From: Luteipulveratus flavus
GTDB taxonomy: Bacteria > Actinomycetota > Actinomycetes > Actinomycetales > Dermatophilaceae
DNA: 64,000 bases
Assembly: GCF_029080175.1 (NCBI RefSeq)
Contig: NZ_JARFJC010000048.1
Reading direction: 5' to 3' (one strand)
Position numbers and translations under genes: made by a program
Notes under the pieces: model-generated
What the model was told of the DNA's origin: nothing
Database searches by the model: none
Seen by the model: only the letters and a program-made list of their open reading frames with translations
Part shown: piece by piece, positions 16,242 through 23,201 of the stretch
Layout of the letters: every line of letters starts with the position of its first letter
Numbering within the stretch: the first letter of the stretch is position 1

Positions 16242-18251
16242 GTGCCGACGACGGTCAAGACGATGTGCCCGATGAACTGCCACCCGACGTACTGCGGGAT
16301 GGAGGTCGACGTCGAGGACGACCGCGTCGTCGCCGTCCGTGGTGACCGGGACAACCCCGACAGCCGCGGTTTCCTGTGCATCCGCGGCCGCTCGACGATC
16401 GAGGTCCCGGACAACCCGCGCCGCGTCCTGCGGCCCCGGGTGCGGGACCGTCGCGAGCCGGACGCGTGGCGCGAGACGACCTGGGACGAGGCGCTGCAGC
16501 GCGTGGCCGACGCCATCGAGAGCGCCGGCGCGGACCGTACGGTCGTCAGCCGGGGCCACGGGAACAGCGCCAACGGCGCCGGCGGGCAGTACGCCCTGCG
16601 GTTCGCGAACCTGCTCGGCCTGCACCACTGGAACCCCGCGATCGTGTGCTGGGGCCTGGGCGGGTTCGGCCTGTGGCTGACCGGGACGACCGAGACCCAC
16701 ACGGTCGAGGACATGCGCGACCACTCCGACCTGATCGTGCTGTGGGGCGCCAACATCGCCAGCCAGCCGCTGACGGCGCCCGCGCTGGTCCAGGCCCGTC
16801 GCCGGGGCGCCCGGGTCGTCGCGATCGACGTCCGCCGCACCGAGGCGTTCGCCCAGGCCGACGACCGGATCGTCATCCGGCCCGGCACCGACACGGCCCT
16901 CGCGCTGGCCATGCTGCACGTCATCATCGGCGAGCGCCGCCACGACGCAGACTTCGTCGCCTCGCACACGGTGGGTTTCGAGGAGCTCGCCGAGCAGGTC
17001 GCCGGGTGCACGCCGTCCTGGGCGGCCGAGCAGACCGGCATCGACGCCGACGTGATCGTCGACCTGGCCCGTGCGTACGCCGGTGCGCAGGCGGCCATGG
17101 TGCTGATCGGCGGCAGCTCCATGCACAAGACCGGCAACGGCTGGCACGCCGCTCGCGCGATCTCCTGCCTCCCAGCGGTGACCGGCCACCTCGGACGGCC
17201 GGGCGCCGGCCTCGGGCCGCGCCACGCCGGGCAGGTCCACGGCATGGGCCTGAACCAGCTGAGCGACGGGACCGAGGTGCCGCCGGAGCGCATGATCAGC
17301 GAGATGAGCAGCATCCTGGCGGCGCTGGAGGAGGACCGCGTCGAGGTGCTGCTGCTGCTCGGCACGAACCTGCTCAGCTCCTTCGCCGACGCCGGCCGGG
17401 CCGCTGCCGCGCTGGAGCGGATGCCGATGGTCGTGGCGTTCGACCTGTTCGAGAACGAGACCATCCGCGAGTACGCCGATGTGCTGCTGCCCGGGACCTC
17501 GTGGGTGGAGGAGACCGGTTTCAAGGCCACCGGCAACCACCTGTACCTGATGGAGCAGGCGATCAGCGCGCGCGGCGACGCGCGCCCGGTCCGGGACGTG
17601 CTGGACGACCTGGCCCGGCGGCTCGGCGTCACCGACATGCTGCCCTGGGAGACGCCCGAGGCCGCCCTGGACACCATCTTCGACCACGACGCGACCGGTC
17701 ACACCACGGTCGCGCAGCTGCGGGAGGCGGGTGGCCACGTACGGCTGAACACCTCGCCCGTCGCCCACCCCGGCCTGGCGTTCGACACCCCGTCCGGGCG
17801 GATCGAGCTGCGGTCCGCGCGGGCCGCCGAGCTCGGGCTGCCGCAGCTCCCGGTGTACGAGCCACCGCAGCCGGACGCCTACCCGCTCCAGCTGGTCCAG
17901 GGCCGCACCATCGGGCACTTCCACGCGTTCTACGACCACGGGCAGGCGCTGCCGACGCTGGCCCGCCGCGAGCCCGAGCCCCGCCTGTGGATCAACCCGG
18001 TCGACGCCGAGCGGCGCGACGTCAGCGACGGCGCCGGGGTCCGGTTGAGCAACGGACGCGGTGCGATGGAGGCGGTGGCCACGGTCACCGACCGGACGCC
18101 TCCCGGCGTGGTCTGGATGCGGGACGGCTGGGCGGGGCTGAACACCCTCACCAGCGGGGACCGGGTGGTACCGGACGTCGCGGCCGAGCGCTTCCCGGCC
18201 GGGCAGGCGAGCTACGAGGCCCGGGTGGAGGTCACTCCCCTCGACGTATGA
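16242..18251 (+). CDS. molybdopterin-dependent oxidoreductase (DMSO reductase superfamily, formate dehydrogenase-like)
   Basis: A 669-aa bis-MGD enzyme. N-terminal 4Fe-4S ligands are Cys9, Cys13, Cys18 and Cys46 (MCPMNCHPTYCGM and RGFLCIRG), an unusual CX3CX4C spacing. Cys136 in NPAIVCWGLGGFG is a candidate molybdenum ligand. MGD-binding blocks follow, with LIGGSSMHKTGNG, LPAVTGHLGRPGAG and a C-terminal molydopterin-dinucleotide-binding domain from about 545. No signal peptide, so it should be cytoplasmic. Redox partners and cofactor-insertion genes (fdhD, mob) are not nearby. The substrate is unknown. Its 3' end overlaps the convergent methyltransferase by 20 nt. Confidence 0.88.
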   Translation: MPTTVKTMCPMNCHPTYCGMEVDVEDDRVVAVRGDRDNPDSRGFLCIRGRSTIEVPDNPRRVLRPRVRDRREPDAWRETTWDEALQRVADAIESAGADRTVVSRGHGNSANGAGGQYALRFANLLGLHHWNPAIVCWGLGGFGLWLTGTTETHTVEDMRDHSDLIVLWGANIASQPLTAPALVQARRRGARVVAIDVRRTEAFAQADDRIVIRPGTDTALALAMLHVIIGERRHDADFVASHTVGFEELAEQVAGCTPSWAAEQTGIDADVIVDLARAYAGAQAAMVLIGGSSMHKTGNGWHAARAISCLPAVTGHLGRPGAGLGPRHAGQVHGMGLNQLSDGTEVPPERMISEMSSILAALEEDRVEVLLLLGTNLLSSFADAGRAAAALERMPMVVAFDLFENETIREYADVLLPGTSWVEETGFKATGNHLYLMEQAISARGDARPVRDVLDDLARRLGVTDMLPWETPEAALDTIFDHDATGHTTVAQLREAGGHVRLNTSPVAHPGLAFDTPSGRIELRSARAAELGLPQLPVYEPPQPDAYPLQLVQGRTIGHFHAFYDHGQALPTLARREPEPRLWINPVDAERRDVSDGAGVRLSNGRGAMEAVATVTDRTPPGVVWMRDGWAGLNTLTSGDRVVPDVAAERFPAGQASYEARVEVTPLDV

Positions 18252-19029
18252 CCTGCGCCGAGGCGTAGAGGCAGACGGTCGCGGCCATCGCGAGGTTGAG
18301 CGACTCGGCGTGCCCGTAGATGGGCACCCGCACGACCTCGTCGCACGCGTCCCGGACCGCGGGCTCCAGCCCCCACGCCTCGTTGCCCATCACCCAGGCG
18401 TGCGGCGTCCGTACGTCGGTGTCGGGCAGCAACCGATCTCCCGAGCCGTCGGCCGCGAGGGTCCGTAGCCCGACCTGCCGGCAGGCGTGCAGCAGCGTCT
18501 CGACCGACTCGCCGCGCACGACAGGGAGGTGCCACAGGGAACCGACGGTGGAGCGGACCACCTTGGGGTTGTAGATGTCGACGCTGGCGTCGCTGACCAG
18601 GACCGCGTCGGCGCCGACGGCGTCCGCGGCCCGAATGACCGTCCCCGCGTTGCCGGGGTCGCGGACGTTGGTGAGGACCACGACCAGCCGGGGTTCGCCC
18701 GCCAGCGCGGCGGCGAGGTCGACGTCGACCGGACGGCACACCGCGACCAGGCCCTGCGGCTGGCCGGTGTCGCCCATGGCGGCGATGACCTCGGGCGAGC
18801 ACTCGTGCACCCGCACGTCGTGCTGCTGCGCCAGCGCCAGGATGTCGGTACGTCGCTCGCTGACCTGCGGATCGACGTACAGGTCGACCACGGTCTCGGG
18901 CCGGAAGGCCAAGACCTCGCGGACGGCCTGCGGGCCCTCGGCGACGAACCGGCCCGCCCGCTCACGCGACGAACGCCGGCCCAACGCCCGGACGGACCGC
19001 ACTCGCTCGGCGCGAGGATTGGTCAGCAC
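18232..19029 (-). CDS. rRNA 2'-O-methyltransferase, SpoU/TrmH (TsnR-like) family
   Basis: A 265-aa SPOUT methyltransferase. It has an N-terminal substrate-binding domain (FVAEGPQAVREVL). The knotted SAM-binding core shows motif 1 NVRDPGNAGTVIRAADA, motif 2 VMGNEAWGL and motif 3 VPIYGHAESLNLAMAATV. The likely substrate is 23S rRNA, though the exact nucleotide cannot be inferred. It lies 34 nt downstream of rplT in the conserved translation block and is probably cotranscribed. Confidence 0.92.
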   Translation of the reverse strand: MLTNPRAERVRSVRALGRRSSRERAGRFVAEGPQAVREVLAFRPETVVDLYVDPQVSERRTDILALAQQHDVRVHECSPEVIAAMGDTGQPQGLVAVCRPVDVDLAAALAGEPRLVVVLTNVRDPGNAGTVIRAADAVGADAVLVSDASVDIYNPKVVRSTVGSLWHLPVVRGESVETLLHACRQVGLRTLAADGSGDRLLPDTDVRTPHAWVMGNEAWGLEPAVRDACDEVVRVPIYGHAESLNLAMAATVCLYASAQVIRRGE

Positions 19030-19063
19030 GGGGTGGACCGGCGTTCGTGAAGGGTGCGGCAGC

Positions 19064-19462
19064 TCAGGCAGCCGTGGTCGGCTCGGTGTCCTTGGCGGAC
19101 TCCTGCGACGGGACGTTGGCCTTGGCCAGCTCGACGAGCGTGGCGAACGCGGCGGCGTCGTTGACGGCGAGCTCGGCCAGCATGCGACGGTCGACCTCGA
19201 CCTCGGCGGCCTTCAGACCCTGGATGAACCGGTTGTAGGTCATGCCGTTGGCGCGGCAGCCGGCGTTGATGCGCTGGATCCACAGGCGACGGAAGTCACC
19301 CTTGCGGGCGCGACGGTCGCGGTAGCTGTAGCCGAGGCTGTGGGTGACCTGCTCCTTGGCCTTGCGGTACAGGCGCGAGCGCTGGCCGCGGTAGCCGCTG
19401 GCCTGCTCGAGAACGGTCCGACGCTTCTTGTGGGCGTTGACTGCCCGCTTCACGCGTGCCAC
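19064..19462 (-). CDS. rplT: 50S ribosomal protein L20
   Basis: Large-subunit assembly protein. 132 aa: a basic N-terminal helix (MARVKRAVNAHKKRRTVLEQA), then GYRGQRSRLYRKAKEQV and the globular C-terminus with NGMTYNRFIQGLK. A ~15-residue acidic C-terminal tail extends the usual length. GTG start with GAAGGAG upstream. In other bacteria L20 represses its own operon by binding the leader, which is relevant to the structured infC leader here. Confidence 0.98.
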   Translation of the reverse strand: MARVKRAVNAHKKRRTVLEQASGYRGQRSRLYRKAKEQVTHSLGYSYRDRRARKGDFRRLWIQRINAGCRANGMTYNRFIQGLKAAEVEVDRRMLAELAVNDAAAFATLVELAKANVPSQESAKDTEPTTAA

Positions 19463-19537
19463 GTGAGTACTCCTTCAGTGCTGGGGTGGTCGAGTGGTGT
19501 CCTGCCGGCCGATCGGCTCATCAGCAGGACGACGGGC

Positions 19538-19732
19538 TTACTTGCCGAGAAGCTTCTTAATCTTCTTCGTGTCGGCCGGGGCGACGACGACGTCGTTGGC
19601 GAGGCGACGAGCCTGGCTCGAGGTGCGCTCCTGGAACTTGTGCACGTGGCGGGCACGCTCGCGCATGATCTTGCCCGACCCGGTGACCCGGAAACGCTTC
19701 TTCGCACCGCTGTGCGACTTCATCTTCGGCAT
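19538..19732 (-). CDS. rpmI: 50S ribosomal protein L35
   Basis: A 64-aa, very basic large-subunit protein with the family start MPKMKSHSGAKKRFRVTGSG and end DTKKIKKLLGK. ATG start with a strong AAGGAG ribosome-binding site. Middle gene of infC-rpmI-rplT, 75 nt before rplT. Confidence 0.98.
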   Translation of the reverse strand: MPKMKSHSGAKKRFRVTGSGKIMRERARHVHKFQERTSSQARRLANDVVVAPADTKKIKKLLGK

Positions 19733-19789
19733 GAGCCGATCTCCTTCGTGTGGTCGGCGCCTGGAGCGCGCCGATCGCGGGTGATGGCA

Positions 19790-19856
19790 GCCACGAGCGC
19801 ACTCGTGGCGAGTCTGGTGGCGGCCGGAGCCGCCGGTCGGGGCCGCAGCCCCGGGA
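19790..19856 (-). repeat. cluster of hairpins in the infC-rpmI spacer
   Basis: The 126-nt spacer holds several perfect stems: GCCACGAG/CTCGTGGC (19790-19797 with 19802-19809, loop CGCA), GGCGG/CCGCC and GGGGC/GCCCC. They may slow exonuclease decay, or partly terminate and lower L35/L20 relative to IF3. No U-tract. Confidence 0.4.
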
Positions 19857-19858
19857 GG

Positions 19859-20452
19859 TCACTCGGAGGCGACCGCTTCTGCGGCGTCGGTCTTGGACTC
19901 CGCCTCACGGCGACGACGGTCCTCGGCTCGCGCCTCGGCCTTCTTCTTGGTCGGACCGAGCACCATGATCATGTTGCGGCCGTCCTGCTTGGGCGCGCTC
20001 TCCACGAAGCCCAGCTCGGCGACGTCCTCCGCTAGACGCTGCAGCAGCCGGAAGCCCAGCTCGGGGCGGGACTGCTCACGTCCGCGGAACATGATCGTCA
20101 CCTTGACCTTGTCGCCCGCCTTGAGGAACCGCTCGACGTGGCCCTTCTTGGTGCCGTAGTCGTGCGGGTCGATCTTCGGACGGAGCTTGATCTCCTTGAT
20201 GATCGTGTTGACCTGGTTCTTGCGCGACTCACGCGCCTTCATGGCGGCTTCGTACTTGAACTTGCCGTAGTCCATGAGCTTGGCGACCGGCGGCTTGGCC
20301 ATCGGCGCCACTTCGACGAGGTCCAGGTCAGCCTCGGCAGCCAGTCGGAGCGCGTCCTCGACGCGAACAATGCCGACCTGCTCGCCGTTGGGTCCGACCA
20401 GCCGCACCTCGGGGACCCGGATGCGGTCGTTGATACGTGGCTCGACGCTGAT
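19859..20452 (-). CDS. infC: translation initiation factor IF-3 (predicted AUC start)
   Basis: Binds the 30S subunit and checks start-codon fidelity. The protein begins ISVEPRINDRIRVPEVRLVGP, where family members begin, and has the KLMDYGKFKYE linker and GRNMIMVLGP C-terminal domain. 197 aa from the ATC at 20452-20450. That codon has a strong ribosome-binding site, GAAGGAG, five bases upstream, whereas the in-frame GTGs at 20476 and 20509 have none; 20509 even falls inside the leader hairpin loop. AUU/AUC starts in infC are the basis of IF3 autoregulation elsewhere. A 22-residue acidic and basic tail extends the C-terminus. Confidence 0.93.
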   Translation of the reverse strand: MSVEPRINDRIRVPEVRLVGPNGEQVGIVRVEDALRLAAEADLDLVEVAPMAKPPVAKLMDYGKFKYEAAMKARESRKNQVNTIIKEIKLRPKIDPHDYGTKKGHVERFLKAGDKVKVTIMFRGREQSRPELGFRLLQRLAEDVAELGFVESAPKQDGRNMIMVLGPTKKKAEARAEDRRRREAESKTDAAEAVASE

Positions 20453-20464
20453 GTCTGCTCCTTC
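20450..20464 (-). promoter_or_regulatory. infC ribosome-binding site with non-canonical AUC start
   Basis: GAAGGAG (20458-20464), spacer CAGAC, then ATC (20450-20452) on the minus strand. The spacing is ideal, and the following codons encode the conserved IF3 N-terminus. Confidence 0.75.
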
Positions 20465-20494
20465 GTTGTCTGTCACGGAGTCCGGAGACAAGGA

Positions 20495-20529
20495 AAGGCT
20501 CCTCGTCACCGGAGCGCACGAGGAGCCTT
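20495..20529 (-). promoter_or_regulatory. infC leader attenuator-like hairpin
   Basis: A perfect 12-bp stem, AAGGCTCCTCGT (minus strand, from 20529) with ACGAGGAGCCTT, and an 11-nt loop. On the RNA it is followed by UCCUUGUCU, so it resembles an intrinsic terminator placed ahead of the IF3 gene. An upstream UCCUCG segment could pair with CGAGGA of the right arm as an antiterminator. Control by L20 is inferred by analogy with the Firmicutes leader. Confidence 0.55.
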
Positions 20530-20545
20530 CGCGAAGGTCGAGGAC

Positions 20546-20591
20546 GACACCCGTCAGATGACGAGTGTCCGGCCCGTCGAGACGACGGGCC
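20546..20591 (-). promoter_or_regulatory. two further hairpins in the infC leader
   Basis: GACAC/GTGTC with inner CGTC/GACG (20546-20569, one mismatch) and GGCCCGTC/GACGGGCC (20571-20591, loop GAGAC). With the attenuator stem they make a three-hairpin 5' leader of about 140 nt. The promoter should lie right of 20592; no clear hexamers were found. Confidence 0.45.
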
Positions 20592-20730
20592 CGTCCTCAC
20601 CGTGACCCGGCGACATGTCTGTCGACGCGGGTGGAAGCTGGGCTTCTCTTGCACACTGGCTGCTCACGCAGACCAGTCGGTACGCACAACCGTACCGGAC
20701 ACCGTGGCATTCCCCGAAATCGAGCCGCGG

Positions 20731-21927
20731 TCAGGCGGCCAGGGCCAGGCGACGCCGCAGCCGGCGGCGCAGGCGAACAGTCCACAGGCCCGCGAGCGCG
20801 ACGGCGAGCCCGATCACCGAGACGCTGACGAAGCCGCCCCCGAACCCGGCGCGGTCGATGAACACACCGCCGAGCGGCGCACCGATCGCCGAGCCGGCGG
20901 TCATGAACGAGCCGTGCCAGCCCATGGCCTCACCGCGAGCCGCCTGCGGCACGATCCGGCTCACCGCGTCGACCGTCGAGGTGACCGTCGGCGCGCACAG
21001 CAGGCCGGCGACGAACGACAGACCCGCGAGGGCCCACACGCTCGAGGCGAACGCCATCGGGACGGTCGTGGCGCTCAGCCCGGCGAGCAGCAGGAACGGC
21101 GGCAGCGGCCGGGACATCGCGCCGTACAGCAGCCCGCCGACGATGGAGCCCAGGCCCCACAGCAGCAGCACGAGGCCGAGCTGCGGGACGGCGTCCCACT
21201 CCTGCAGCGCGGCGACGACACCGACATCACTACCGGTCAGGACGACCGTGGCGGCCGCGGCGGCCGCGCAGACCCCCAGGAAACCGGGTCCGAACCACGC
21301 CCGACGCGGCAGCGCGTCGGCGACAGCGTCGGCGAGGTCGCTCTCGGCGGAGCGCAGCGGCGGGTTCATCCACCACAGCACACCCGCGACGACCACGGAG
21401 ATCATCTCGATGCCGAAGAGGACCCAGCGGGTCGGGACGAGGGTGGTCAGCCACACGCCCAGGAGCGGGCCGACCATGAAGGACAGCTCGACGACCACGC
21501 CGTCCAGCGACAGCACGGTGCGCCGGTCGCTCTCGGGCACGGCGACGATCAGGGCCTGCCGGATGATCGAGAACGTCGGCACGACGAACAGGCCGGCCAC
21601 GGTGGCGAGACCGAGGAGCTCCCAGTACCCGACGAACGGGGCGACCGCCCAGCACGCGCCCGACACCAGCATCGAGGGCAGCACCACCCGGCGCAGCCCG
21701 ATCCGGTCCAGCAGCCGGCCACGCCACGGGCCGCTCACCGCGATCGCGACGGTGGCCGCTCCCGACACCAGCCCGGCGTCGGTCCAGCTGCGCCCCAGGG
21801 AGCCGGTGACGTGCAGGGTCAGCAGGACGCCCGCGCCCATGATCGGGATGCGCAGCAGGAAGGCGATGAGCAGGATGCGGCGGGTCTGGGCCACGGCGAG
21901 CACACGCCGGTAGGGAGCGATGGACAT
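20731..21927 (-). CDS. MFS transporter, drug-efflux-like
   Basis: A 398-aa membrane protein with about twelve hydrophobic segments. The loop 2-3 motif is degenerate (GPWRGRLLDRIGLRR), and it is repeated in the second half (GGLLYGAMSRPLPP). It most resembles 12-helix efflux permeases; substrate unknown. The start is preceded by an AT-rich stretch with an inverted repeat that could be an operator, but no regulator gene adjoins it. It reads away from the acyltransferase, which ends 56 nt upstream. Confidence 0.82.
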   Translation of the reverse strand: MSIAPYRRVLAVAQTRRILLIAFLLRIPIMGAGVLLTLHVTGSLGRSWTDAGLVSGAATVAIAVSGPWRGRLLDRIGLRRVVLPSMLVSGACWAVAPFVGYWELLGLATVAGLFVVPTFSIIRQALIVAVPESDRRTVLSLDGVVVELSFMVGPLLGVWLTTLVPTRWVLFGIEMISVVVAGVLWWMNPPLRSAESDLADAVADALPRRAWFGPGFLGVCAAAAAATVVLTGSDVGVVAALQEWDAVPQLGLVLLLWGLGSIVGGLLYGAMSRPLPPFLLLAGLSATTVPMAFASSVWALAGLSFVAGLLCAPTVTSTVDAVSRIVPQAARGEAMGWHGSFMTAGSAIGAPLGGVFIDRAGFGGGFVSVSVIGLAVALAGLWTVRLRRRLRRRLALAA

Positions 21928-21951
21928 GCGCCCTATTCTTCCATATCGAAT

Positions 21952-21966
21952 ATTTGCGCATCAAAT
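21952..21966 (-). promoter_or_regulatory. AT-rich inverted repeat upstream of the MFS gene
   Basis: ATTTG-CGCAT-CAAAT lies in the only distinctly AT-rich patch of this area (21935-21972). It is probably the MFS promoter/operator. The regulator is unknown. Confidence 0.4.
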
Positions 21967-21983
21967 TAGATACGGCCCCACCG

Positions 21984-23201
21984 CTACACCCGCGCCGGCT
22001 CCCGGTCGGTGCGTCGAGGTACGGGGGGAGGCCCCGGCGCGTACGCCCGCTCGTAGCGACCGCGGAACGGCACCCGCGGCGCGAGCAGCTCGGTCAGCAT
22101 CCCGAACGGTCGCTCCAGGGCCACGTGTGCGAACCACGACACCGGCAGGGCCACGAGAAGCAGGAGCACGAGCACCCGCAGCGCCGAGTCCTGCGGCGTG
22201 AGGATGCCGAGGTAGCCCATCGACAGCATCACGGCCTCGTGCCACAGGTACACGCTGAAGGAGATCGTGCCGATCCAGGCGAGCGAGCGGTTGCCCCACC
22301 AGCGGCGCCACCGTCCGGCCGCGCGCGAGTACAGGATCGAGGCGAGGAACAGCACGGACACCACACCGCTGGCCGCGCGGAACACGAGCATGGCGCCGAC
22401 GCCGTGCTCGACGGCGCCGTGCTGCCAGACCACCATAGCCGCGAGCCCGGCCACCGCGCCGACGGCGAGCGCGGTGCCGGTCCGTGCGCCGCGCGGCGAG
22501 CCCAGCGCCCGTGGCCCCGCCGCCACGACCACCGCCAGCAGCATCCCGGCGCCCATCGCCGGCGCCTGGGCCAGCGGGTGGAACCACACCGGCCAGTCCC
22601 GTGCGGCGGCGCCGGACCGGTTCAGCGCCCAGTACTGGTAGGCGACCCCGGCCGCGATCAGCAGCAGCCCGGGCAGGGTCAGGACGGCGACCCGGCCGGC
22701 GCGAGGCAACCGGCGGGCCAGCCCTCCCAGCGGGAGCCACAGCAGCGCCGCGAAGACGTAGACGAGGACCTGGGAGGTCAGGGACCACCCCGGCCCCAGC
22801 GTCCAGAAGATGCGCTGCTGGTCGAAGACGTGGGTGAGCGTGAGGTGCTCGACCAGGTCGACCAGGTCACCGGGGAAGGCGCGGGTCCGCGCTGCCCAGA
22901 TGATCAGGACCGCCGTCCAGTACGCCGGCAGGACCCGGACGAGCCGCCGCGCCAGGAACCGCCCGGCCGTCTCGGTGCGGCCTCCGTCGACCAGCGCCCG
23001 GGCGTACGAGGCGAAGACGAGGAAGCCGGTGACGACGAAGAACCAGGACACCGACCAGGACAGGCCGAGCACCACCGCGTCGCTGACCCCCGTGCCACGG
23101 CCGGCCTGGCCGCCGGCGTACTGCCAGGCGTGGAACGCGAGCACGGTGAGGACGACGGCTCCTCGCATGCCGTCCAGCGACGTGTCGCGCACCCGGGCCA
23201 T
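21984..23201 (-). CDS. membrane acyltransferase, acyltransferase 3 (OafA/YrhL-like) family
   Basis: A 405-aa integral membrane protein with about ten hydrophobic helices. The N-terminal signature DGMRGAVVLTVLAFHAW carries the conserved His of AT3 enzymes. Later blocks are SWFFVVTGFLVFASYARAL, FLARRLVRVLPAYW and SFSVYLWHEAVMLSM. AT3 proteins O-acylate extracellular polysaccharides or lipids. It overlaps the upstream glycosyltransferase by one base (TGATG). The pair likely makes and decorates one surface glycan. Confidence 0.88.
   Translation of the reverse strand: MARVRDTSLDGMRGAVVLTVLAFHAWQYAGGQAGRGTGVSDAVVLGLSWSVSWFFVVTGFLVFASYARALVDGGRTETAGRFLARRLVRVLPAYWTAVLIIWAARTRAFPGDLVDLVEHLTLTHVFDQQRIFWTLGPGWSLTSQVLVYVFAALLWLPLGGLARRLPRAGRVAVLTLPGLLLIAAGVAYQYWALNRSGAAARDWPVWFHPLAQAPAMGAGMLLAVVVAAGPRALGSPRGARTGTALAVGAVAGLAAMVVWQHGAVEHGVGAMLVFRAASGVVSVLFLASILYSRAAGRWRRWWGNRSLAWIGTISFSVYLWHEAVMLSMGYLGILTPQDSALRVLVLLLLVALPVSWFAHVALERPFGMLTELLAPRVPFRGRYERAYAPGPPPVPRRTDREPARV

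Noticed and set aside
20453..20509. IF3 starting at GTG 20509 or 20476.
   Set aside because: Neither has a ribosome-binding site and 20509 lies in the leader hairpin loop; the AUC has a strong site and the family N-terminus.
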